64,000 nucleotides of DNA from the NCBI RefSeq assembly GCF_000472665.1, contig NZ_AXAC01000003.1, forward strand, positions 1 to 64,000, read 5' to 3'. The position numbers were made by a program, and so were the translations under genes. Source of the DNA: Acetobacterium malicum subsp. dehalogenans DSM 11527 (lineage in GTDB: Bacteria; Bacillota; Clostridia; Eubacteriales; Eubacteriaceae). This document shows positions 54,768 to 62,682 of this stretch, piece after piece (position 1 is the stretch's first letter; every line of letters begins with the position of its first letter). The notes under the pieces were generated by a model, which did no database searches, was not told the DNA's origin, and saw only the letters and a program-made list of their open reading frames with translations.

Positions 54768-56201
54768 ATGAAAGAATATTATGAAAACCCCTTAATCGAA
54801 CGTTATTCATCAAAGGAAATACTCCATATTTTCTCTGCGGACAACAAATTTCAAAACTGGCGAAAGTTATGGGTGGCCCTGGCCGAAGCCGAACGCGAAC
54901 TGGGTCTTAATATTACCGAAGAGCAGATTGCTGAGCTTAAAGCAAACATCACCAACATTGATTATGAACTGGCTGCAAAAAAAGAAAAAGAACTGCGCCA
55001 TGATGTCATGGCTCATGTTCACACCTATGGCGCCCAATGTCCTAAAGCTAAAGGCATTATCCATCTTGGCGCGACCAGTGCCTATGTCGGTGATAATACT
55101 GATGTCATTGTCTACACTGAAGGATTGCTGCATGTTCGTAAGCAACTGATTAATCTGATTAACCATCTTTCCCACTTTGCAAATACACACAAAGATTTAC
55201 CAACATTAGGCTTCACCCATTTTCAACCAGCCCAATTAACCACTATCGGCAAACGGGCGTGTTTGTGGATTCAGGATTTATTAATGGATTTAGCCGATCT
55301 TGATCACGTCATCAGCAATGTTAAACTGCTAGGGGTTAAAGGAACCACTGGTACCCAGGCAAGTTTTATGGAACTTTTTGATAATGATCATCAAAAAGTG
55401 AAGCGCCTGGATGATCTGGTCGCCGAAAAAATGGGGTTCAAAAAATCATATGCAGTCAGTGGACAGACCTATTCAAGAAAATTTGATTCCCAGGTGCTGA
55501 ACGTCCTAAGTGGCATTGCTCAAACGCTGACTAAATTTGCCACCGACATCCGCCTGCTTCAGAATTTAAAAGAGGTCGAAGAACCGTTCGAAAAAAATCA
55601 GATCGGTTCATCAGCAATGGCATACAAACGTAACCCGATGCGATCAGAACGGATCTGTTCGCTGGCCCGTTATGTGATTGTCAATTCTCTTAATCCGGCC
55701 TTAACGGCCTCGGCACAGTGGTTTGAGCGGACTCTGGACGATTCAGCCAACAAGCGGATCAGTATTCCCGAAGGATTTTTAGCTACTGATGCGATTCTAA
55801 TGATTGCTATGAATATATCGGAAAACCTAGTTGTTTATCCCAAAGTCATCCTTCAGCACATCAACGCCGAGCTTCCGTTTATGGTCACCGAAAATATTAT
55901 CATGGAAGGTGTCAAACGGGGTGGGGATCGTCAAGATCTTCATGAAAAAATCAGAGTCCTCTCCATGGAAGCAGGTCATACCGTTAAAGTCGAAGGGAAG
56001 CCCAATGATTTAATCGACAGAATCCTTAAGGATCCATCGTTTAATCTCAAAGCTGAAGATGTTGATGCCCTTCTGGATCCCATCCTTTACGTTGGCAGAG
56101 CACCCCAGCAGGTTGATGATTTTATTAGCGAAGAAGTTAATCCAATCCTGGATGCTAACCAGGAATTGCTTGATTTAAACAGAATTGACTTAAAAGTCTA
56201 A
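54768..56201 (+). CDS. purB: Adenylosuccinate lyase
   Basis: A 477-residue purine biosynthesis enzyme of the aspartase/fumarase superfamily, acting on SAICAR and adenylosuccinate. The signature [17 protein letters not shown] is near residue 280, and [15 protein letters not shown] near 150 supplies a catalytic histidine. [16 protein letters not shown] near 77 is also conserved. GAAAGGA site. No other purine genes are adjacent. Confidence 0.95.
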   Translation: MKEYYENPLIERYSSKEILHIFSADNKFQNWRKLWVALAEAERELGLNITEEQIAELKANITNIDYELAAKKEKELRHDVMAHVHTYGAQCPKAKGIIHLGATSAYVGDNTDVIVYTEGLLHVRKQLINLINHLSHFANTHKDLPTLGFTHFQPAQLTTIGKRACLWIQDLLMDLADLDHVISNVKLLGVKGTTGTQASFMELFDNDHQKVKRLDDLVAEKMGFKKSYAVSGQTYSRKFDSQVLNVLSGIAQTLTKFATDIRLLQNLKEVEEPFEKNQIGSSAMAYKRNPMRSERICSLARYVIVNSLNPALTASAQWFERTLDDSANKRISIPEGFLATDAILMIAMNISENLVVYPKVILQHINAELPFMVTENIIMEGVKRGGDRQDLHEKIRVLSMEAGHTVKVEGKPNDLIDRILKDPSFNLKAEDVDALLDPILYVGRAPQQVDDFISEEVNPILDANQELLDLNRIDLKV

Positions 56202-56249
56202 GTGATGCAGCGTTGTATTAACAAATAAGTAAAAAAATAAATATAGCTA

Positions 56250-56278
56250 TTGACAAGTACCGCGCCAGCAATTATAAT
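56250..56278 (+). promoter_or_regulatory. Promoter of tRNA-Trp
   Basis: Perfect TTGACA (56250-56255), 17-nt spacer, and perfect TATAAT (56273-56278), 18 nt before the tRNA 5' end. Confidence 0.85.
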
Positions 56279-56295
56279 ATAGTAGTTGCTGTTGT

Positions 56296-56371
56296 AGGGG
56301 TATAGCTCAGCTGGTAGAGCAGTGGTCTCCAAAACCACGTGCCGAGGGTTCAAATCCTTCTGCCCCTGCCA
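56296..56371 (+). tRNA. tRNA-Trp (anticodon CCA)
   Basis: A 76-nt gene folding as a full cloverleaf. The acceptor stem is AGGGGTA with TGCCCCT, the D arm is GCTC AGCTGGTA GAGC, and the anticodon stem GTGGT/ACCAC carries the loop CTCCAAA (anticodon CCA). The T arm is AGGGTTCAAATCCTT. The 3' CCA is encoded. It is a single tRNA gene with its own promoter and terminator. Confidence 0.97.
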
Positions 56372-56385
56372 TTTTAATGAAATTT

Positions 56386-56417
56386 AACTTCGACTCGTTT
56401 GAGTCGAAGTTTTTTTT
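56386..56417 (+). terminator. Intrinsic terminator after tRNA-Trp
   Basis: An 11-bp perfect stem AACTTCGACTC/GAGTCGAAGTT with a GTTT loop, followed by T residues. The remaining 250 nt to the next gene are AT-rich; apart from a TATAAT at 56631-56636 likely serving the citrate synthase gene, I see no feature. Confidence 0.92.
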
Positions 56418-56669
56418 AGTTGCGAAACAACCAACGTCGCTTAGAATTAATTAAGTGGTAAAGAATAAAAATAATTCAAATAATGAAAGAAATATAATTA
56501 AACTTTCATATTTTCGAAAATATTCATATTATTTACGGGAACTAAAGAAAAAAAAGGGATTATTTCTGATTGTCTTTCAAAAATGCAAAAAATAGTTATA
56601 AATTAACTTTATCTGGATCCTGTTTTAAGGTATAATTATAGAAAATAAGTGAGATAGAGGAGATTGATG

Positions 56670-58034
56670 ATGAATCGTATTTTTTCGGAAATTACCCCTG
56701 AAATTATAGAGTATAGTGAATTATGTGTAAAAAATAGCTACATCGAACCTGAATTATATAAAAAATATCAAGTGAACCGTGGTTTGAGAGATTTAGACGG
56801 AAACGGTGTCTTAACTGGCTTGACTGAAATATCAGAAATCCAGGCTTATGTCTTTGAAGAAGGCAAGAAAATTGGGACTGAAGGGAAATTGTTTTATCGC
56901 GGTGTCGACGTTGAAGAAATGGTCGATGGCTTTGTTAAAGAAAAACGTTTTGGCTTTGAAGAAGTTGTCTATCTGTTGCTATTTGGTGATCAGCCAAGTC
57001 GGGAGGAACTGGGTAGTTTTACCAAAGTTCTCGGTAATTATCGGAGCTTACCAACCAGCTTTGTTCGTGACATCATTATGAAGGCGCCAAGTTCTGATAT
57101 GATGAACACCCTGGCGAGAAGTGTGCTGACACTTTTTTCTTATGATGACAACGCCAGTGATGTGTCAATTCCCAATGTTTTGAGACAATCGCTGGAGCTG
57201 ATTGCCTTATTTCCATTATTGGCAGTCTATGGTTATCAGACCTATAAACATTATCATGATGATCAGAGTCTATTTATTCATCAACCCCAACCAGAGCTGT
57301 CAACCGCCGAGAATATTCTTTATATTCTGAGACCAGATAGCCAGTATACGGAGCTGGAAGCACGAATACTGGATATCGCGCTGGTCCTCCATGCCGAACA
57401 TGGCGGTGGGAATAACTCGACCTTTACTACCCATGTGGTTTCATCTTCCGGCACCGATACCTATTCGGTTATTGCCGCCTCGCTGGGTTCATTAAAAGGA
57501 CCGAAACATGGTGGTGCCAACATTAAAGTAGTCGAAATGTTTGCTGATATGAAGAAAACCTTAGACGATTGGACCGACGAAAAACAGGTGCGTCAATATC
57601 TGGTCGATCTACTCCACAAACGAGCCTTTGACAATGCCGGTCTGATTTACGGTATGGGTCATGCCATCTATTCGGTATCGGATCCCCGGGCCAATGTATT
57701 TAAAGGATTTGTCCGCAGCTTATCGGAAGAAAAGGGCTTGCATGATGAGTTTGAACTCTATTCAATGGTCGAACGTCTGGCCCCTGAAGTAATCGGCGAA
57801 GAACGAAAAATCTACAAAGGCGTCAGCGCCAATGTCGATTTCTACAGTGGCTTTGTTTACAGCATGCTGGGATTACCACTGGAACTCTTTACCCCGATTT
57901 TTGCCATCGCCAGAATTGCCGGTTGGAGCGCTCACCGTCTTGAAGAACTGATCAATGCCGGTAAAATTATTCGTCCCGCCTATATGAATGTCAGCGAACG
58001 ACGAGCTTACGAACCATTAGACGAACGAAAATAG
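56670..58034 (+). CDS. Citrate synthase-family protein
   Basis: A 454-residue citrate/2-methylcitrate synthase-type protein. Catalytic positions are visible: His in LHAEHGGGNNSTF near residue 246, His in GPKHGGANIKVV near 280, and Asp in NVDFYSGFVYSMLGL near 388. It has a longer N-terminus than Gram-negative enzymes, as in the clostridial group. In anaerobes lacking a full citric acid cycle it feeds glutamate synthesis; methylcitrate activity is an alternative. Start ATG 56670 lies 7 nt after GGAG; two in-frame starts 3-6 nt upstream are too close. Confidence 0.88.
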   Translation: MNRIFSEITPEIIEYSELCVKNSYIEPELYKKYQVNRGLRDLDGNGVLTGLTEISEIQAYVFEEGKKIGTEGKLFYRGVDVEEMVDGFVKEKRFGFEEVVYLLLFGDQPSREELGSFTKVLGNYRSLPTSFVRDIIMKAPSSDMMNTLARSVLTLFSYDDNASDVSIPNVLRQSLELIALFPLLAVYGYQTYKHYHDDQSLFIHQPQPELSTAENILYILRPDSQYTELEARILDIALVLHAEHGGGNNSTFTTHVVSSSGTDTYSVIAASLGSLKGPKHGGANIKVVEMFADMKKTLDDWTDEKQVRQYLVDLLHKRAFDNAGLIYGMGHAIYSVSDPRANVFKGFVRSLSEEKGLHDEFELYSMVERLAPEVIGEERKIYKGVSANVDFYSGFVYSMLGLPLELFTPIFAIARIAGWSAHRLEELINAGKIIRPAYMNVSERRAYEPLDERK

Positions 58035-58093
58035 TTCCTTAATTTGAGGATCTGTTTTGACAGCAAGAAAAAATATCTCCGTGTTTGTATAGT

Positions 58094-58138
58094 CTTCCTG
58101 ATCTGTTCTGTGCTAGAATAGATCAGGAAGCTTTTTTT
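58094..58138 (+). terminator. Intrinsic terminator after the citrate synthase gene
   Basis: A 16-bp hairpin (CTTCCTGATCT and AGATCAGGAAG plus an inner helix) and seven T residues. A possible ORF reading through it into ptb is rejected for this reason. Confidence 0.9.
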
Positions 58139-58234
58139 ATCACAAATTTTATTTTACGGTGTTCAGCATCAGTCAGAGATTGTCCAGAAGTAATTGTAAC
58201 AAAATTGTTTCTTTATTATGGGTTTGAATTAGTG

Positions 58235-58240
58235 TATAAT
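58235..58240 (+). promoter_or_regulatory. -10 element upstream of the ptb-iorAB unit
   Basis: A perfect TATAAT lies 27 nt before the ptb-like start codon; the -35 at 17-nt spacing (TTTATT) is weak. It implies the operon starts here. Confidence 0.45.
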
Positions 58241-58267
58241 ATTTCATATGAAAAAAATGAGGTTAAG

Positions 58268-59239
58268 ATGTTTGATAATTTTAAGGACATTGGTGAATCG
58301 GTGAAGTGTGGCGAAAAGGGAACCCTGGTTGTTGCCGCCGCTGCGGAAGGTGACTTGTTAAAAGCCCTTGCCATTGCAAACGAATTATATCTGAGTCACA
58401 TTATTCTAGTTGGTAGTCGAACGAAAATCGAAACGATCAGTCGTGATGAAAGCATCGACGTCAGTAATATGGAAATCATCGACGTCGCTGACACGGCGGT
58501 AGCCTGTCAGAAGGCTGTGTCACTGGTACACCATGGACAGGCTGATTTTATTATGAAGGGTTTAGTGGATACCTCTGTCTTTCTCAAAGCTGTGATCAAT
58601 AAGGCTGAGGGGTTGATGGTTGGCCGCCTCTTGAGTAGTATAATGATGGTCAGAATCACGTCGTATCACAAATTTTTGATTCTGTCTGATGGCGGAATGA
58701 TCATTGATCCAGATCTGGTGAAAAAGCAAGGGATAATTGCGAATACTGTCGATTTTGCGCGACTGCTGGGTATTTCTCCGATTAAGGTCGGCTGTCTGGC
58801 AGCCAAAGAGAAGGTTAATCCCAAAATGCCGGCAACTGTGGACGGCGCAGCATTAAAACAATTATCTCAACACCAGTATTTTGGCGCTGATGTGCTGGTT
58901 GAAGGTCCCATTGCGATGGATCTGCTGATCTCTCAAAAAGCCGCCCAGGTCAAGGGTTATGAATCGGATGTCGCCGGCGATGCCGATGTTATTATCATGC
59001 CAAATATTGAAACCGGTAATGCAATCATAAAAGTAATGACTCATTTGGGTAATGCCCAATTGGGAGGGATCGTAATGGGTGCCTGTGCACCCATTATTTT
59101 AACATCCCGATCGGATTCTTATGAAAATAAATTAAATTCCATTATCCTGGGGGCATATCTAACCCAGAGAATGGGCAATTGTCACCAAATCAGAGAGGAG
59201 CATCAAGAAAGAAATGAAGCTATTATTAACAGGAAATGA
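58268..59239 (+). CDS. Phosphate acyltransferase (phosphate butyryltransferase-like)
   Basis: A 323-residue member of the phosphate acetyl/butyryl transferase family, which swaps CoA for phosphate on acyl groups. It shows LVVAAAAEGDLLKALAIAN, ADFIMKGLVDTSVFLKAVI, PNIETGNAIIKVMTHLGNAQLGGIVMG and the ending ILTSRSDSYENKLNSI. The family resemblance is closest to Ptb, not Pta. Start ATG 58268; a longer upstream reading crosses a terminator. It overlaps iorA by 26 nt, so it likely acts on acyl-CoA made by IorAB. No butyrate kinase gene is adjacent. Confidence 0.85.
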   Translation: MFDNFKDIGESVKCGEKGTLVVAAAAEGDLLKALAIANELYLSHIILVGSRTKIETISRDESIDVSNMEIIDVADTAVACQKAVSLVHHGQADFIMKGLVDTSVFLKAVINKAEGLMVGRLLSSIMMVRITSYHKFLILSDGGMIIDPDLVKKQGIIANTVDFARLLGISPIKVGCLAAKEKVNPKMPATVDGAALKQLSQHQYFGADVLVEGPIAMDLLISQKAAQVKGYESDVAGDADVIIMPNIETGNAIIKVMTHLGNAQLGGIVMGACAPIILTSRSDSYENKLNSIILGAYLTQRMGNCHQIREEHQERNEAIINRK

Positions 59240-60995
59240 AGCCATCGCAAGAGGGGCCTGGGAGGCTGGGGTAAAGTTTGCCACAGCCTATCCGGGAACA
59301 CCAAGTACTGAAATTTTAGAAAATGTGGCTACTTATAAGGAAATTGTCTCCGAATGGGCCCCCAATGAAAAGGTCGCCCTGGAAGCAGCGGCTGGAGCAT
59401 CTATCGGTGGCGTCAGAAGCTTATGTGCGATGAAACACGTGGGGGTCAATGTTGCCACCGATCCATTGTTTACCTTTGCTTATCTGGGGGTTAACGCCGG
59501 GTCAGTTCTCGTCACAGCTGACGAACCAGGCATGCATTCATCTCAAAACGAGCAGGACAACCGTAATTATGCTCGTCATGCCAAAGTTTGTATGTTTGAA
59601 CCATCAGACAGCCAGGAAGCTAAGGATATGCTTAAAGAAGCGTATGCCGTCAGCGAAGCCTACGACATGCCAGTATTATTTCGAATGACCACCCGGGTAT
59701 GCCACTCCAAATCAATTGTCGACTGTAGCGACCGGGTTGAAGTAATGGATAAGCCTTACGAAAAGGATATCCGGAAATATTGCCCGCTGCCGGCATTTGC
59801 TCGCGGCATGCAGGTTAAGCTAGCCGATAATTTTAAGCGACTGGAAGACTATTCCAATAATTCGCCATTTAATTATATTGAAGATAATGGTGCTGATATC
59901 GGTATTATCGGATCTGGGGTGGCCTATCGTTATGCCAAGGAAGTGTTTGGGAAGACCGTTTCTTATTTAAAAATTGGCTTTAGTTATCCACTGCCGATGG
60001 AAAAAATTGCCGCCTTCGCCAAGGGGAAAAAGACCCTTTATATATTTGAAGAAAACGATCCGATTATGGAAACCGAAATCAAAGCGGCTGGAATTGACTG
60101 TATCGGCAAAGAAAAATTGCCTGCTATGGGAGAGTTGACTCCTGATCGTGTCCGTAAAGCCCTCTTAAACGAGGAAGCTCAAATTATTGAACCAAACCCA
60201 GAAATGGTATTGCCACGACCTCCAGCGCTGTGTGCCGGATGTCCGCATCGTGGCGTTTTTTATGAACTGGGGCGTCGCAAAGATCTGATGATTTTCAGTG
60301 ATATTGGTTGCTACTCGTTAGGACTAATGCCTCCTTACAATGCTACTGATGCCATGATTTGTATGGGCGCCAGCATCAGTGCCGGCCATGGCGTTCAAAA
60401 AGCCTTTGACATTAAGGGCGATCATTCAAAAAAAGTGGTGTCGATCCTCGGCGATTCAACCTTTTTCCATTCTGGCATTACCAGTCTGATGGATGTCACT
60501 TATAATAAAAGCAATACCCTGACCATTATCCTGGATAATCGCATTACCGGCATGACTGGTCACCAGCAGAATCCCGGTACTGGGTACGATTTAATGGGCG
60601 AAGCTGCGCCAATGATCGACATTGAAGCGATGGTTAAAGCCTGTGGCGTCAAAAACCTGATTTCCATCGATCCCAATAATTTGACCATTGTTGAAGAAGC
60701 GATTGAATGGGGTCTTAACATCGAAGGACCCGCTGTCATTATTACCCGTTGGCCCTGTGTTCTTAAAAAGTTCTCAGCCCAGGATAATAAGGAGTTTCCG
60801 ACGGCTTTTAAAATGGTTGCAACCGTCGATGTGGAAAAATGCATTGGCTGTAAAAAATGCCTGAAGTCCGGTTGCCCGGCGTTAGCATTTGATCGCGCTA
60901 ATAAAAAATCCGGCATTTTAAAAGAAACCTGTGTTGGCTGTGGTGTTTGTGCTCAGATCTGTCCCAAACAAGCCATTAATGTGGAGGTGAGATAG
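59214..60995 (+). CDS. iorA: Indolepyruvate:ferredoxin oxidoreductase alpha subunit
   Basis: A 593-residue thiamine-diphosphate enzyme that oxidatively decarboxylates aryl-2-oxo acids such as indolepyruvate and phenylpyruvate to acyl-CoA with reduction of ferredoxin. The N-terminal half holds the pyrimidine-binding part (ATAYPGTPSTEILEN). The TPP-binding motif is GDSTFFHSG...ILDNRITGMTGHQQNPGTG near 410-450. Two 4Fe-4S clusters sit at the C-terminus (CIGCKKC near 543 and CVGCGVC near 571). Normal length. Coupled to ptb. Confidence 0.94.
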   Translation: MKLLLTGNEAIARGAWEAGVKFATAYPGTPSTEILENVATYKEIVSEWAPNEKVALEAAAGASIGGVRSLCAMKHVGVNVATDPLFTFAYLGVNAGSVLVTADEPGMHSSQNEQDNRNYARHAKVCMFEPSDSQEAKDMLKEAYAVSEAYDMPVLFRMTTRVCHSKSIVDCSDRVEVMDKPYEKDIRKYCPLPAFARGMQVKLADNFKRLEDYSNNSPFNYIEDNGADIGIIGSGVAYRYAKEVFGKTVSYLKIGFSYPLPMEKIAAFAKGKKTLYIFEENDPIMETEIKAAGIDCIGKEKLPAMGELTPDRVRKALLNEEAQIIEPNPEMVLPRPPALCAGCPHRGVFYELGRRKDLMIFSDIGCYSLGLMPPYNATDAMICMGASISAGHGVQKAFDIKGDHSKKVVSILGDSTFFHSGITSLMDVTYNKSNTLTIILDNRITGMTGHQQNPGTGYDLMGEAAPMIDIEAMVKACGVKNLISIDPNNLTIVEEAIEWGLNIEGPAVIITRWPCVLKKFSAQDNKEFPTAFKMVATVDVEKCIGCKKCLKSGCPALAFDRANKKSGILKETCVGCGVCAQICPKQAINVEVR

Positions 60996-60997
60996 AG

Positions 60998-61570
60998 ATG
61001 GAAACAAAAAATATTGTATTAGTGGGCGTTGGCGGTCAGGGCACCATTTTAGCGGCCAAGTTGTTAACCACTGGTTTGATGGAAGCTGGTTATGACGTGA
61101 AAATGAGCGAAATTCATGGCATGAGTCAGCGTGGTGGCTCGGTTTCTTCGTTAGTTCGTTATGGTGATGATGTTCAGTCTCCGGTTATTGAGATCGGCAG
61201 TGCCGATATTGTCGTTGCTTTTGAAAAAATGGAAGGTCTGAGATCTCTGGAATACCTTAAACCGACCGGCAAAATGATCGTTAATGATACTGAAATCTTT
61301 CCACTGTCGGTCATTATTGGTGTCACCACCTATCCTGACAATATTCTCGATGAAATTAACAGCAAGGTTAATCTGCGGGTGATGTCAGCCTCCAAAATGG
61401 CTGAAGAGCTGGGTAATCCCAAGGTCATGAACGTGATTCTGCTGGGTTCGATCATCAAATCGATGGGCCTGACCGATATCGATTGGGAAGCAATTATTGC
61501 CGATAATGTCAAAGCTCAGTTTAAAGATCTTAATATTAAAGCCCTGCAGGCCGGAATGAATGCTGTATAA
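60998..61570 (+). CDS. iorB: Indolepyruvate:ferredoxin oxidoreductase beta subunit
   Basis: A 190-residue gamma/beta-type subunit that pairs with IorA. It begins ETKNIVLVGVGGQGTILAAKLL, has EIHGMSQRGGSVSSLVR near residue 45 and ends with helices typical of the family. GGAGG site near its start, and it lies 2 nt after iorA. Confidence 0.94.
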   Translation: METKNIVLVGVGGQGTILAAKLLTTGLMEAGYDVKMSEIHGMSQRGGSVSSLVRYGDDVQSPVIEIGSADIVVAFEKMEGLRSLEYLKPTGKMIVNDTEIFPLSVIIGVTTYPDNILDEINSKVNLRVMSASKMAEELGNPKVMNVILLGSIIKSMGLTDIDWEAIIADNVKAQFKDLNIKALQAGMNAV

Positions 61571-61572
61571 AA

Positions 61573-61848
61573 ATGAAAAAAGACGATTCGAATTATAAAT
61601 ATTTTCAGCATACCGCCTGCGAGTACTTTCCTTGCCATAAGATTGATGATCTAAAAGATTTTAATTGTCTGTTTTGTTATTGTCCGCTGTATGCCTTGGG
61701 CAGTAACTGTGGTGGTCATTTTACTTATACGGATAAGGGTATTAAAAACTGCAGTTCTTGCAGTTTTCCTCACCAGCGCGAGCATTATGATGAGGTATTG
61801 GAAAAACTGGGAACGCTCATTGAACAACTCAGAATAACTAAAATTTAA
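61573..61848 (+). CDS. Cysteine-rich small domain protein
   Basis: A 91-residue protein with nine cysteines, matching the cysteine-rich small domain (PF04071-like) described in anaerobes. The core is EYFPCHKIDDLKDFNCLFCY followed by CPLYALGSNCGG and NCSSCSFPH. The spacing suggests a metal or iron-sulfur site. It sits 2 nt after iorB and is probably part of the ptb-iorAB unit. Related proteins occur beside cobalamin genes, so the role is open. Confidence 0.72.
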   Translation: MKKDDSNYKYFQHTACEYFPCHKIDDLKDFNCLFCYCPLYALGSNCGGHFTYTDKGIKNCSSCSFPHQREHYDEVLEKLGTLIEQLRITKI

Positions 61849-61868
61849 TGTGTTAAAGGGGTAGTGAA

Positions 61869-62483
61869 ATGTCGATTGTTATTGGACTTGTTTTTGTTGT
61901 CGCGGCTTATTTAATTGGAAATTTGAATTTTGCCTATATCCTGGTGAAATTTTTAAAAAATGAAGACGTGCGCAACTACGGCAGCGGCAACGCGGGAACA
62001 ACAAACGTACTCCGGGTGATGGGAAAAAATGTCGCCATTCCCGTGTTTCTGCTTGACGCATTAAAGGGCTGTCTGGTGGTTGTCATTGGTCGCTATGTTT
62101 TAAGCCTGAACGAGGTCTTTCTTGTTTTAGGTGGAATCGCCGTTGTCGCTGGTCATAACTGGCCTGCCTTTCTGCAGTTCCGCGGCGGTAAGGGCACTGC
62201 AACTTCGCTGGGCGTCTTTCTGACCTATGACTGGGAGGTTGCTATCATTGCCATCATGATCGGTTTGATTGTTCTGGCTATCTGGAAAATGGTTTCCCTG
62301 ACATCGATGGTTGGGATGACGATGCTGCCAATTTTCGCCCTTTTGTTTGGCCGTACTGTGACCGAAGTTATTTTTGCGGTTGTTTTATGTCTTTTCAGTT
62401 TATTCCAGCATCGCAAGAATATCGGCCGGATCATTCAGGGGCGGGAAAGCAAGCTGGGACAAAAAGTTAAAATGAAAAATTAG
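61869..62483 (+). CDS. plsY: Glycerol-3-phosphate acyltransferase PlsY
   Basis: A 204-residue membrane enzyme that moves an acyl group from acyl phosphate to glycerol-3-phosphate. Motifs: YGSGNAGTTNVLRVMGK near residue 36, FRGGKGTATSLGVFLTY near 100 and FQHRKNIGRIIQGRESKLG at the end. Five hydrophobic helices are expected. Its acyl-phosphate substrate normally comes from PlsX; its placement beside a phosphate acyltransferase gene is probably coincidental. Confidence 0.94.
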   Translation: MSIVIGLVFVVAAYLIGNLNFAYILVKFLKNEDVRNYGSGNAGTTNVLRVMGKNVAIPVFLLDALKGCLVVVIGRYVLSLNEVFLVLGGIAVVAGHNWPAFLQFRGGKGTATSLGVFLTYDWEVAIIAIMIGLIVLAIWKMVSLTSMVGMTMLPIFALLFGRTVTEVIFAVVLCLFSLFQHRKNIGRIIQGRESKLGQKVKMKN

Positions 62484-62526
62484 ATAATTGAATTTTTAAT
62501 AATCAATAAATACAAGATTCTCTTAT

Positions 62527-62556
62527 AAAAAGGCTCTGTCATGAGCCTTTTTATTT
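62527..62556 (+). terminator. Intrinsic terminator after plsY
   Basis: AAAGGCTC/GAGCCTTT stem with a short loop and T-rich tail. Confidence 0.88.
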
Positions 62557-62604
62557 GCTCTGAGACACACTTTGAAATTTGCAACATACGCATTAAAAAA
62601 TACA

Positions 62605-62633
62605 TTGTTAAACACTATATATATGATTATAAT
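62605..62633 (+). promoter_or_regulatory. Promoter of the ribonucleotide reductase gene
   Basis: TTGTTA (62605-62610), 17-nt spacer and a perfect TATAAT (62628-62633), about 50 nt before the TTG start. The leader is too short for a cobalamin riboswitch. Confidence 0.65.
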
Positions 62634-62682
62634 TAGAGATAAAACCCAAGATCATGTAAAAAAATTAGGAGGAACAAAAGAA

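Noticed and set aside
58085-58267. Upstream start for the phosphate acyltransferase
   Set aside because: The extension crosses the citrate synthase terminator and the -10 element and does not resemble the family.
62557-62682. Cobalamin riboswitch upstream of the B12-dependent reductase
   Set aside because: The leader is too short and no B12 box is visible.
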